64,000 nucleotides of DNA, from positions 1-64,000 of the forward strand of contig NZ_WIND01000010.1 in NCBI RefSeq assembly GCF_009697225.1, given 5' to 3'. This DNA comes from Halovulum marinum (GTDB taxonomy: Bacteria; Pseudomonadota; Alphaproteobacteria; Rhodobacterales; Rhodobacteraceae). The notes beneath the pieces were generated by a model, which saw nothing but the letters and a program-made list of their open reading frames with translations, did no database searches and was not told the origin of the DNA. Shown piece by piece: positions 55,034-63,170 of this stretch (positions within the stretch are counted from its first letter, which is position 1; each line of letters opens with the position of its first letter). The position numbers were made by a program, and so were the translations under genes.

Positions 55034-55294
55034 TCAGCCGTCCTCGACCTGCAACGACAGCGCGTGCACCGGTCCGGCCAGTTCCTCGGCCAGCACCTTG
55101 TGCACCGCCCGCTGGCGCTGCACCCGGCCCAGGCCGTTGAACGCCGGCGCGGCGATCACCACCTTGAAGTGCGTGCCGCCGCCCTCGCGCCAGCCGCCGT
55201 GGCCGCGGTGCGCCTCGCTGTCGTCGATGACCTCGAGCCGCGCGGGCCGGAACGCCTCGCGCAGCTTTTTCTCAATGATTTCCGCGGTATTCAT
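55034..55294 (-). CDS. BolA-family protein
   Basis: 86 residues from ATG 55294. MNTAEIIEKKLREAFRPARL is the first helix, EVIDDSEAHRGHGGW the loop with the His ligands, THFKVVIAAPAFNGLGRVQR the core strand with the invariant His, and HKVLAEELAGPVHALSLQV the last helix. BolA proteins pair with monothiol glutaredoxins to transfer or sense [2Fe-2S] clusters. It is divergent from the J-domain gene, with an 88-base gap. Confidence 0.92.
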   Translation of the reverse strand: MNTAEIIEKKLREAFRPARLEVIDDSEAHRGHGGWREGGGTHFKVVIAAPAFNGLGRVQRQRAVHKVLAEELAGPVHALSLQVEDG

Positions 55295-55382
55295 TTCCGC
55301 TCCGGCTGTGTGGACATGCGCCCTTGGCGCGGGCTCCAGAACCTTTAAACTCTCGGCTCCGACTCGGGAAGGAGGAAACAGG

Positions 55383-56039
55383 ATGGCTCCCAGGACAGGC
55401 AAGTCGCCCTTCGATTTCGACATCTCGGTGAGCGCCGACAAGCGCCGCCGACAGCGCGCGCGCGGGATGACCGGCGCCGTCGAGTCGTCGTCGAAGACCT
55501 GCGAGCATCCCGCCTGCGACAGCCCGGGCAAGTACCGCGCGCCGAAGTCGCCGGACAATCTGGAGGAGTTCCACTGGTTCTGCCTGGCGCATGTGCGCGA
55601 GTACAATCTGAAATGGAACTTCTTCGAGAATCATTCCGAGGCCGAGCTGGAGCGCCAGTTCGCCGCCGACAAGGTGTGGGAACGCCCGACCAAGCCGTTC
55701 AAGAACGGCCCCGAGGGCCATCCCGAGGGCCGCGCCTGGCAGCGCTTCGGCTTCGACGATCCGTTCGAGGTGCTGGGCGACAAGGGCACCCAGAATGGCG
55801 CCGCGCAGCACGCCGAGGCCCGCCCGCAGCGCCGGCTGCCGCCGGCCGAACGCAAGGCGCTGACGATCCTCGAGGTGTCGGACACCGCGACCAAGTCCGA
55901 GCTGCGCGCCGCCTACAAGGCGCTGGTCAAGGTGCTGCACCCGGACATGAACGGCGGCAAGCGCGACGACGAGGATCGCCTGGCCGAGGTCGTCTGGGCC
56001 TGGGATCAGGTCAAGGACAGCCGCAGCTTCACCGACTGA
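55383..56039 (+). CDS. J-domain (DnaJ-like) protein
   Basis: 218 residues from ATG 55383 (GGAAGGAGG upstream). The N-terminal 110 residues have conserved CEHPACDSPGKYRAP and FHWFCLAHVREYN, probably a small metal site (C...C...C...H). The J domain is at the C-terminus: LTILEVSDTATKSELRAAYK and LVKVLHPDMNGG with the HPD near residue 185. It should stimulate an Hsp70. This inverted order (J domain last) is standard for this alphaproteobacterial family. The stop lies in a 14-base tandem repeat. Confidence 0.88.
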   Translation: MAPRTGKSPFDFDISVSADKRRRQRARGMTGAVESSSKTCEHPACDSPGKYRAPKSPDNLEEFHWFCLAHVREYNLKWNFFENHSEAELERQFAADKVWERPTKPFKNGPEGHPEGRAWQRFGFDDPFEVLGDKGTQNGAAQHAEARPQRRLPPAERKALTILEVSDTATKSELRAAYKALVKVLHPDMNGGKRDDEDRLAEVVWAWDQVKDSRSFTD

Positions 56040-56076
56040 GCTTCACCGACTGAGCTTCACCGACTGAGCTTCACCG
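56028..56076. repeat. 14-bp tandem repeat over the stop codon of the J-domain gene
   Basis: TTCACCGACTGAGC occurs at 56028, 56042 and 56056, with a partial fourth copy. Because 14 is not a multiple of three, the TGA in each copy falls in a different frame (56037, 56051, 56065), so all three frames are closed within 30 bases. Confidence 0.9.
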
Positions 56077-56096
56077 GCCGGGGGTCGCCGGCCGGT
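56073..56096. terminator. Hairpin between convergent J-domain and RraA-like genes
   Basis: ACCGGCC and GGCCGGT form a 7-base GC-rich stem with a 10-base loop. It lies between two convergent genes and could end both transcripts. There is no U-tract. Confidence 0.45.
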
Positions 56097-56111
56097 TGCG
56101 CGGCCGCGGCG

Positions 56112-56807
56112 TCAGCCGATCCAGGTGACGCCGGGCCCGTCGAGGATCGCGCGGACGCGGTCGATGCCGGTCTCGCCCTCGGCCACGCGGGCGTCCAGCG
56201 CCTGCTCCAGCGCCATCACCTGCCGGACCCGCTCCAGCACGCCGTCGATGCGCGCGAACGGCACGACGACGACGCCGTCCTCGTCGGCGACGATGATGTC
56301 ACCGGTCTCGACGTGGAGGCCGCCGGCGAGGACCGGCAGGCCGATCGCGCCCGGCCCGCTGGTCACCGGCGAGTTCGGGGTCAGCCCGGTGCAGAACAGC
56401 GGCAGGCCGGCGGCCTGGATCCCGGCCAGATCCCGCGCCGGGCCGTCGGTGACGATGCCCGCCGCGCCGGCGTTGCGCGCCATGCCGCAGATCCGGTCGC
56501 CCAGCGCCGCGCAGCCCTGCCAGCCGGCGACGGCGTTGACGATCACGTCGCCGGGCTGCGCCTGGCTCGGCGCGGCCAGCAGCGCCATCACGTCGCCGGG
56601 CCGGTTGTCGCAGGTCAGCGCGGGCCCGTGCAGCCGGCTTGGCAGGCCCGGCACGGGCTTGATGGCCATGTCCATCGCGCCGCGGCCGTCCATCGCGTCG
56701 ACGACGAATCCGGTGGGCAGGTCGGCGAAGGCGGCGATCTGTGCAGCCGTCGGGCGGCGGCGCGCGGCGGGGCGGACGATGGTCAGCAGGGACGGTTCTT
56801 CTATCAT
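56112..56807 (-). CDS. RraA-family / HMG aldolase-like protein
   Basis: 231 residues from ATG 56807 (GGAG seven bases upstream). Motifs: [60 protein letters not shown] and [15 protein letters not shown], which hold the G-x-x-x-R-D segment used by HMG/CHA aldolases. [19 protein letters not shown] is the usual C-terminal part. The family covers the RNase E inhibitor RraA, HMG/CHA aldolases and oxaloacetate decarboxylases; in this group an aldolase or decarboxylase is likelier. Confidence 0.8.
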   Translation of the reverse strand: MIEEPSLLTIVRPAARRRPTAAQIAAFADLPTGFVVDAMDGRGAMDMAIKPVPGLPSRLHGPALTCDNRPGDVMALLAAPSQAQPGDVIVNAVAGWQGCAALGDRICGMARNAGAAGIVTDGPARDLAGIQAAGLPLFCTGLTPNSPVTSGPGAIGLPVLAGGLHVETGDIIVADEDGVVVVPFARIDGVLERVRQVMALEQALDARVAEGETGIDRVRAILDGPGVTWIG

Positions 56808-56969
56808 GATCACTCCGGCGGTCGTGGAGCGGCCAGAAGCGCCCGTAGGGCGCCTGCTGTCAACCCGCCCGCCTTGCAACCACGGGCGATTTCGTCCAAA
56901 GAACGGCGGTGTCACCCGGCAGGCCGGGCGACGCCCGCGGGCGTCGAGGCGCAGGCAGGAAGGATGATG

Positions 56970-57962
56970 ATGAGCATGGCTGACGGTGGAATCGAGCTGC
57001 CCGGCGAACCGACGCGCGACGTGAGCGTGCGCGAGACCTTCGGCATCGACATGCCGATGACCATCAAGGGCTTTTCCGAGCGGTCCGAGCGGGTGCCGGA
57101 CGTCGACAGCGCCTATGTGTTCGACCGCGACACCACGCTGGCGATCCTGGCCGGCTTCGCCCACAACCGCCGCGTCATGATCCAGGGCTATCACGGCACC
57201 GGCAAGTCGACGCACATAGAGCAGGTCGCGGCCCGGCTGAACTGGCCCTGCGTGCGCGTCAACCTTGACAGCCACATCAGCCGCATCGACCTGATCGGCA
57301 AGGACGCGATCAAGCTGCGCGACGGCATGCAGGTGACCGAGTTCCAGGAAGGCATCCTGCCCTGGGCGCTGCGCAACCCGGTGGCGATCGTGTTCGACGA
57401 GTACGACGCCGGCCGCCCGGACGTGATGTTCGTGATCCAGCGCGTGCTCGAGGTCGACGGCAAGCTGACCCTGCTGGACCAGAACAAGGTGATCCACCCG
57501 CACCCCTATTTCCGGCTGTTCTCCACCGCGAACACGGTCGGACTGGGCGACACCACGGGCCTCTATCACGGCACCCAGCAGATCAACCAGGGCCAGATGG
57601 ACCGCTGGTCGCTGGTGGCGACGCTGAACTACCTGGCCCACGACACCGAATCCGAGATCGTGATCTCGAAGAACCCGGCCTTCGCCACCGACGAGGGCCG
57701 CAAGGTGATCAGCCGCATGGTCACCGTCGCGGATCTCAGCCGCACCGCGTTCATGAACGGCGATCTGTCGACGGTGATGAGCCCGCGCACGGTGATCGCC
57801 TGGGCCGAGAATACGCAGATCTTCGGCGACGTCGGCTTCGCCTTCCGCCTGACGTTCCTGAACAAGTGCGACGAACTGGAGCGCGAGACCGTGGCCGAGT
57901 TCTACCAGCGCTGCTTCGACGAGGAGCTGCCGGAAAGCGCCGCCAGCGTCAGCCTGGGCTGA
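56970..57962 (+). CDS. cobS: Cobaltochelatase subunit CobS
   Basis: 330 residues; several in-frame ATGs lie at 56964-56976, and 56970 gives six bases to GGAAGG. AAA+ motifs: Walker [21 protein letters not shown], Walker [18 protein letters not shown], and sensor residues in [20 protein letters not shown]. The N-terminal [20 protein letters not shown] is CobS-specific. With CobT it forms the ATPase ring that drives CobN to insert cobalt into hydrogenobyrinate a,c-diamide (aerobic B12 pathway). cobN is not in the window. Confidence 0.95.
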   Translation: MSMADGGIELPGEPTRDVSVRETFGIDMPMTIKGFSERSERVPDVDSAYVFDRDTTLAILAGFAHNRRVMIQGYHGTGKSTHIEQVAARLNWPCVRVNLDSHISRIDLIGKDAIKLRDGMQVTEFQEGILPWALRNPVAIVFDEYDAGRPDVMFVIQRVLEVDGKLTLLDQNKVIHPHPYFRLFSTANTVGLGDTTGLYHGTQQINQGQMDRWSLVATLNYLAHDTESEIVISKNPAFATDEGRKVISRMVTVADLSRTAFMNGDLSTVMSPRTVIAWAENTQIFGDVGFAFRLTFLNKCDELERETVAEFYQRCFDEELPESAASVSLG

Positions 57963-57967
57963 GCGCG

Positions 57968-58225
57968 ATGGGCCGGCGTTCGAGCCGCGACTTCGGGCAG
58001 GTCGACTGGGAGCACTATGTTATCGCACGCGAATTTCCGGGCGTGTTTTCGGCCACAGAGTTCCGCGCGGAGTATCAGCGGCGGTTTCCGGACCGGCCCG
58101 ACGGCTCCATGCTGGTCTCGGACTATGCGGTGAACAGTCCGCAGGCCAGCCGCAACGTGCCGCGGTTCCTGACACGGGTCGACCGCGGCAACTATCGCTT
58201 CATCGGCTTGGGCGGCGACGCATAG
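57968..58225 (+). CDS. 85-residue conserved protein between cobS and cobT
   Basis: Starts at ATG 57968, five bases after the cobS stop. The product begins MGRRSSRDFGQVDWEHYVIA and contains FSATEFRAEYQRRFPDRPDG and SRNVPRFLTRVDRGNYRFIG. It has an aromatic/basic composition and no membrane segment; it looks like a small winged-helix or beta-rich fold. No family is recognised. The tight spacing suggests expression with cobS. Confidence 0.6.
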   Translation: MGRRSSRDFGQVDWEHYVIAREFPGVFSATEFRAEYQRRFPDRPDGSMLVSDYAVNSPQASRNVPRFLTRVDRGNYRFIGLGGDA

Positions 58226-58255
58226 GCCGCGCCGCCGGGCCCCGGGCCGGCACGA

Positions 58256-58702
58256 TCACCGGATCAGCACCCGCCCCTCGGCCATCGCCTGGCGCCAGGC
58301 GCGCCAGCGGGTGTGGGTGTCTGTCACCCCCATCACCCGGGCGATCAGGAACGCCCCGCTGCGGGTCACCGGACGGTGCACGGTGCGGGCCCCGGCACGG
58401 CTGGCGCGGAACCGCTCCAGCGCCATGCCGATCATCACCCGGCGGTAGTCTTCCAGCCTTTGCAGGTAGCTGGCCGACAGCGCGTGGCGGACCTAGCCGG
58501 GCCGCGCGCCGTCCAGGACCGCCAGCGCGTCGGCGCAGTCGTCGGCCAGCCGGATCCGGAAGGTCAGGTATTCTCGGGTGAACCGGTCGTTGTAGGCGAC
58601 GTTGCTGAAATAGGCGCAGGTGCGGTCGAATTCCGCCGCGGCGGGGACCGCCGGCGTCGCGGTCGCCAGCAGTAGCGCGGCCAGAAATGCCTTGAGCGTC
58701 AT
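58256..58702 (-). pseudogene. Secreted 148-residue protein gene interrupted by an in-frame TAG
   Basis: The frame opens at ATG 58702 with a signal peptide ([23 protein letters not shown]), continues FDRTCAYFSNVAYNDRFTRE and DDCADALAVLDGARPG, then meets TAG at 58493-58495. The same frame continues VRHALSASYLQRLEDYRRVM and ALERFRASRAGARTVHRP to TGA at 58256. The second part has no start of its own with a ribosome binding site. It is most simply one gene with a nonsense mutation or sequencing error. Function unknown; it lies antisense between the cobS and cobT genes. Confidence 0.6.
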
Positions 58703-58834
58703 GTGCCTTTCCCTTTGCCTGGAAACTACATACTGTACGCGGAAATCGTCATAAAAATGTCACCGGGCGCACGGTGCGGAGGCCGCGGGAATTGTCCCTT
58801 GCCAAAGCCGGCCGCATGCCCAATTTACGAAGCC

Positions 58835-60742
58835 ATGGCATCCAGCAGCAAACCCTCCCGCGGTCACAACTCGGCGCCCTACGGCAAGGCCCAGGACAAC
58901 CCCGCGGATCCGTTCAAGAAGGCGCTGGCCGAAGCCACCAAGGCCTTGGCCAACGACCCCGAGCTGTCCGTCAGCTATTCGGTCGACCCGCCGGGGCTGA
59001 CCGCCGACACCGCGCGCCTGCCGCAGGTGACCCGCCGGATGAGCCGGGACGAGGTGATGCTGGCCCGCGGCACCGCCGACGCCTTCGCGCTGCGCCGCCG
59101 GTTCCACAACGACGCCACCCACAGCCGCTATGCCCCGCAGGGGGCCGACGCCGCGGCACTGTACGAGGCGATGGAGACCGCCCGCTGCGAGGCGGTGGGC
59201 GCGCGCGCCATGCCCGGCACCGCCGGCAACATCGACGCCAAGATCGCCGACGAGTGCCGGCGCAAGGGCTATTCCCAGGCGAAGGCGGCCGAGGACGCGC
59301 CGCTGGCCGAGGCGGCGGGCTTCCTGGTGCGCCAGCTGGCCACCGGGCGGCCGCTGCCGAAGGGCGCCGAGACGGTGCTGGAGCTGTGGCGCGAGCGGCT
59401 CGACAACCAGGCCGGCGCGACCCTGGCGAACCTGGGCGATGTGCTGGACGACCAGCGCGCGTTCTCGCGCCTGTCGCGGCAGGTGATCCGCGATCTCGGC
59501 TACGGCGACCAGCTGGGCGAGGACCCGGACCTGGAGGACGAGAGCGAGGACGGCGACGAGGGCCAGGACGAGCAGACCGCCCAGCAGGAGCCCGACCAGG
59601 GCGGCGAGGACGAGGACAAGCCCGACGACGCCGACGCCCGCGAGCAGGAGCAGGACACCGACCAGGTCGACACCCAGACCGCGCATGTCAGCACCGACGA
59701 TCTGGACGCGGGCGAGGACGTCGAGGACATGGACGCCGACGACGGCGAGCCGCCGCAGGATCAGCTGCAGCCGCCGGTGTCCGAGGCCGACCCCTACTAC
59801 AGGGTCTACATCACCCAGTACGACGAGGAGATCGCCGCCGAAGATCTGGCCGACCCGGCCGAGCTGGAACGGCTGCGAGCCTATCTCGACCAGCAGCTGG
59901 AGCCGCTGAAGGGCGCCGTCAGCCGGCTGGCGAACCGGCTGCAGCGGCGGCTGCAGGCGCAGCAGAACCGCAGCTGGGAGTTCGACCTCGAGGAGGGGAT
60001 CCTCGATGCCGGCCGCCTGGCGCGGGTGGTGGCCAACCCGACCACGCCGCTCAGCTTCAAGCAGGAAGCCGACACCGAGTTCCGCGACACGGTGGTGACG
60101 CTGCTGCTGGACAACTCGGGCTCGATGCGCGGGCGGCCGATCAGCATTGCCGCGATCTGCGCCGACGTGCTGGCCCGCACGCTGGAGCGCTGCCAGGTGA
60201 AGTGCGAGATCCTGGGCTTCACCACCCGCGCCTGGAAGGGCGGACAAAGCCGCGAGCACTGGCTGGCGCAGGGCCGCCCGCCCCTGCCCGGCCGGCTGAA
60301 CGACCTGCGCCACATCGTCTACAAGCGCGCCGACGCCCCCTGGCGGCGGGCGCGGCCGAACCTGGGCCTGATGATGAAGGAAGGCCTGCTGAAGGAGAAC
60401 ATCGACGGCGAGGCGCTGGAATGGGCGCACCGCCGGATGCTGGGCCGGCCCGAGGCGCGGCGGATCATGATGGTGATCTCGGACGGCGCGCCGGTGGACG
60501 ATTCCACGCTGTCCGTGAACCCGGCGAACTTCCTCGAAAAGCACCTGCGCGACGTGATCGCGATGATCGAGAAACGCCGCGCGGTCGAGCTGATCGCCAT
60601 CGGCATCGGCCACGACGTGACCCGCTACTACCAGCGCGCGGTGACGATCACCGATGTCGAGCAGCTGGCCGGCGCGATGACCGAACAGCTGGCCGCGCTG
60701 TTCGAGCGCGACGGCGGCAAGCGGCCCGGCAGGGCCGCCTGA
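58835..60742 (+). CDS. cobT: Cobaltochelatase subunit CobT
   Basis: 635 residues from ATG 58835, where the family similarity begins ([20 protein letters not shown], quoted in part). The N-terminal half is helical. A very acidic linker (about residues 228-320, runs of Asp/Glu) follows. The C-terminal VWA domain carries the MIDAS motif [19 protein letters not shown] (about residue 426) and [15 protein letters not shown]. CobT forms the second ring of the CobST chaperone. The stop overlaps the start of the M24 gene (TGATG). The upstream frame back to 58703 is not CobT. Confidence 0.94.
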   Translation: MASSSKPSRGHNSAPYGKAQDNPADPFKKALAEATKALANDPELSVSYSVDPPGLTADTARLPQVTRRMSRDEVMLARGTADAFALRRRFHNDATHSRYAPQGADAAALYEAMETARCEAVGARAMPGTAGNIDAKIADECRRKGYSQAKAAEDAPLAEAAGFLVRQLATGRPLPKGAETVLELWRERLDNQAGATLANLGDVLDDQRAFSRLSRQVIRDLGYGDQLGEDPDLEDESEDGDEGQDEQTAQQEPDQGGEDEDKPDDADAREQEQDTDQVDTQTAHVSTDDLDAGEDVEDMDADDGEPPQDQLQPPVSEADPYYRVYITQYDEEIAAEDLADPAELERLRAYLDQQLEPLKGAVSRLANRLQRRLQAQQNRSWEFDLEEGILDAGRLARVVANPTTPLSFKQEADTEFRDTVVTLLLDNSGSMRGRPISIAAICADVLARTLERCQVKCEILGFTTRAWKGGQSREHWLAQGRPPLPGRLNDLRHIVYKRADAPWRRARPNLGLMMKEGLLKENIDGEALEWAHRRMLGRPEARRIMMVISDGAPVDDSTLSVNPANFLEKHLRDVIAMIEKRRAVELIAIGIGHDVTRYYQRAVTITDVEQLAGAMTEQLAALFERDGGKRPGRAA

Positions 60743-62544
60743 TGTTCCAGGACTTCGCGATCCCTTCGGATCCGGCGCTGGGACCACCCCGGATCGCCGC
60801 GCTGCGCGGCGCCATGAAGAAAGCCGGTGTCGACGGATTTCTGGTGCCCCGCGCCGACGCCCACCAGGGCGAGTTCGTCGCCGCGCGCGACGCGCGGCTG
60901 GGCTGGCTGACCGGCTTCACCGGCTCGGCGGGGCTGGCGGTGGTGCTGGCCGACGCCGCCGCGCTGTTCGTGGACGGGCGCTATACGCTGCAGGCCGCGG
61001 CCCAGGTCGACACCGGCGTGCTGACGCTGAAATCGGTTCCCGCGGACAAGCCCGCCGACTGGGCCCGCGGGCACCTGCGCCAGGGCCAGACGGTGGCTTA
61101 CGATCCGTGGCTGCACACTGCCAGGGACATCGCCGACTGGGCCGAGGTACTGGATCCTGCGCGGATCGCGCTGCGCCCGGTCGACAACCTTGTCGACGCG
61201 ATCTGGGACGACCAGCCGCCGCCGCCGGCGGGGCGGGCCGAGGTGCAGCCGCTGGAATTCTCCGGACGCGGCCACGGCGACAAACGCAGCGAGGTTGCCG
61301 GGACGCTGCGCACCGAAGGCGTGAAGGCGGCGGTGCTGACCCTGCCGGATTCGATCGCCTGGCTGCTGAACATCCGCGGCAGCGACGTGGCGCGCATCCC
61401 GGTGATGCACGGCTTCGCGATCCTGCACGCCGATGGCCGCGTGTCGCTGTTCGCGGATCCGGCCAAGCTGGACGAGACGGTGCGCCGCCACCTCGGCGCC
61501 GAGGTCGAGATCGCCGCGCCGGAGGAGTTCGGCGCCGCGCTCGATGCGCTGCCCGGCCCGGTGGGGGTCGACCGGGCCTCGGCCCCGGCCTGGGTGTCGG
61601 ACCGGCTGGCGGCGGCGGGAACCGAGGTGCGCTGGATGCGCGATCCCTGCGTGCTGCCCAAGGCCTGCAAGACCGGCGCCGAGCTGGCCGGAAGCCGCGC
61701 CGCGCATCTGCGCGACGGCGCGGCGATGGTCGAGTTCCTGTGCTGGCTGGACGGCGCGGTCGCCGGCGGCACGCTGACCGAGATCGATGTCGTGCAGGAA
61801 CTGGAAGCACGCCGCCGCGCCACCAACGCGCTGCGCGACCTCAGCTTCGACACGATCTGCGGCGCCGGGCCGCACGGCGCCATCGTGCACTACCGCGTCA
61901 CCGACGGGACCAACCGCCCAATCGCGCCGGGGGATGTCCTACTGGTCGATTCCGGCGGCCAGTACGCCGACGGGACCACCGACATCACCCGCACCGTCGC
62001 CACCGGCGCGGTCGATCCCGATGCGCGCCGCGCCTTCACCCTGGTGCTGAAGGGCATGATCGCGATGTCCCGCGCACGCTGGCCCGAGGGGCTGGCGGGG
62101 CGCGATCTGGACGCGCTGGCCCGCATCGCGCTGTGGCGCGCGGGAATGGACTACGACCACGGCACCGGCCACGGCGTCGGCGCCTATCTGGGCGTGCACG
62201 AGGGACCGGCCGGGCTGTCGCGGCGCAGCACCGAGCCGCTGAAGCCCGGCATGATCCTGTCGAACGAGCCCGGCTACTACCGCGAGGGCGCCTTCGGCAT
62301 AAGGATCGAGAACCTGCTGGCGGTCACCGAGCCGCGCGTGCCCGACGGCGGCGAGCGCCCGATGCTGGGATTCGAGACGCTGACCTACGTACCCATTGAC
62401 CTTCGGCTGATTGACGGCCAACTTCTGAGCGGAGAGGAGCGGGACTGGCTCGACTCCTATCACCGCACCGTACGGGATCGGCTGGCCCCGCTGGTATCGG
62501 ACAAGACACGCGACTGGCTGTCGGACGCGACGCGCGCGCTCTGA
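60742..62544 (+). CDS. Aminopeptidase P family protein (M24B)
   Basis: 600 residues. Two creatinase-like N-terminal domains (GVDGFLVPRADAHQGEFVAA; LPDSIAWLLNIRGSDVARIP) precede the pita-bread catalytic domain. Metal ligands are in order: LLVDSGGQYADGTTDITRTV (two Asp), HGTGHGVGAYLGVHEGP (His), ILSNEPGYYREGAFGIRIEN (two Glu). The size of about 600 residues is that of the eukaryote-like cytosolic aminopeptidase P group, which removes residues before proline. It overlaps cobT by one base. Confidence 0.92.
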   Translation: MFQDFAIPSDPALGPPRIAALRGAMKKAGVDGFLVPRADAHQGEFVAARDARLGWLTGFTGSAGLAVVLADAAALFVDGRYTLQAAAQVDTGVLTLKSVPADKPADWARGHLRQGQTVAYDPWLHTARDIADWAEVLDPARIALRPVDNLVDAIWDDQPPPPAGRAEVQPLEFSGRGHGDKRSEVAGTLRTEGVKAAVLTLPDSIAWLLNIRGSDVARIPVMHGFAILHADGRVSLFADPAKLDETVRRHLGAEVEIAAPEEFGAALDALPGPVGVDRASAPAWVSDRLAAAGTEVRWMRDPCVLPKACKTGAELAGSRAAHLRDGAAMVEFLCWLDGAVAGGTLTEIDVVQELEARRRATNALRDLSFDTICGAGPHGAIVHYRVTDGTNRPIAPGDVLLVDSGGQYADGTTDITRTVATGAVDPDARRAFTLVLKGMIAMSRARWPEGLAGRDLDALARIALWRAGMDYDHGTGHGVGAYLGVHEGPAGLSRRSTEPLKPGMILSNEPGYYREGAFGIRIENLLAVTEPRVPDGGERPMLGFETLTYVPIDLRLIDGQLLSGEERDWLDSYHRTVRDRLAPLVSDKTRDWLSDATRAL

Positions 62545-62608
62545 CCGGAGTGGGTATTCACGGCCGACGCGGGCGATGCCTCCGGCACGGCGGTGGCGGC
62601 GTTAATCT

Positions 62609-62759
62609 GTGACGATCCGGTCACGGCGATCATCCGTGACGACCCCGTCACGCCTACACTCCGTGACGATCCCGTCACGCCAACTCTCCGTGACGATCCC
62701 GTCACGCCTACACTCCGTGACGATCCCGTCACGCCAACTCTCCGTGACGATCCCGTCAC
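62609..62759. repeat. Six palindromes at exact 27-bp spacing
   Basis: A 16-base inverted repeat, GTGAC-GATCCC-GTCAC with small changes in the centre of copies 1 and 2, starts at 62609, 62636, 62663, 62690, 62717 and 62744. The nine bases outside the flanking CG pairs alternate from the third copy on between CCTACACTC and CCAACTCTC, giving a 54-base higher-order unit. The array fills most of the gap between the M24 gene and the DUF427 gene, ending 37 bases before the latter's ATG. The long open frames across it are produced by the 27-base (nine-codon) period. Confidence 0.9.
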
Positions 62760-62795
62760 ACGGGCGCGGTACAACTTGTTTTGAGAGGACTGCTC

Positions 62796-63143
62796 ATGAT
62801 GACCAAGACCATCACGATTCGGCCGGCGACGGGGCATTGGGTCATACGGGCCGGTGGCGCCGTCATCGGGGAAAGCCTCAATGCGCTGGAGTTGATCGAG
62901 GACGACAGCCCGCCGATCATCTACTTCCCGCGCGAGGACGTCGAGATGGCTTTTCTGGACAAGACCGACAGCGCCGCCGACTGCCCGCAGCGCGGCGCGG
63001 CCACCTTCTATTCGATCATTGCGAAAAGCGGCGCGATCCCCGACGCCGCGTGGTCCTACGAGGCGCCGGCCGGCGACACCGCGCCGATCGCCGGCCATGT
63101 TGCCTTCCATGTTCGTGACGGGATCACCGTCGAGCAGCTCTGA
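62796..63143 (+). CDS. DUF427-domain protein
   Basis: 115 residues from ATG 62796 (GAGAGG seven bases upstream). The family pattern is present: VIRAGGAVIGESLNALELIE, PPIIYFPREDVEMAFLDKTD, and CPQRGAATFYSI with the YEAP segment (WSYEAPAGDTAPIAGHVAFH). DUF427 proteins form small beta-tents of unknown biochemical role and are common in alphaproteobacteria and actinobacteria. Preceded by the palindrome array, which may control it. Confidence 0.88.
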   Translation: MMTKTITIRPATGHWVIRAGGAVIGESLNALELIEDDSPPIIYFPREDVEMAFLDKTDSAADCPQRGAATFYSIIAKSGAIPDAAWSYEAPAGDTAPIAGHVAFHVRDGITVEQL

Positions 63144-63170
63144 CGCGCACAAGCCCGCCCCCGGCGCGGG

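Noticed and set aside
58703-58834. Cobalamin riboswitch upstream of cobT
   Set aside because: The region has GC-rich stems but I could not match the B12 box or the conserved GGGAA...GCCACTG core.
62609-62759. CRISPR array
   Set aside because: Repeats are 16-18 bases with only 9-base spacers that alternate between two sequences; no cas genes are near. It is a palindrome array, not a CRISPR.
62593-62784. Small repeat protein with DDPVT(P/A)xxR units
   Set aside because: Product of the 27-base period of the palindrome array; no credible ribosome binding site, and the reverse strand gives an equally long repeat frame.
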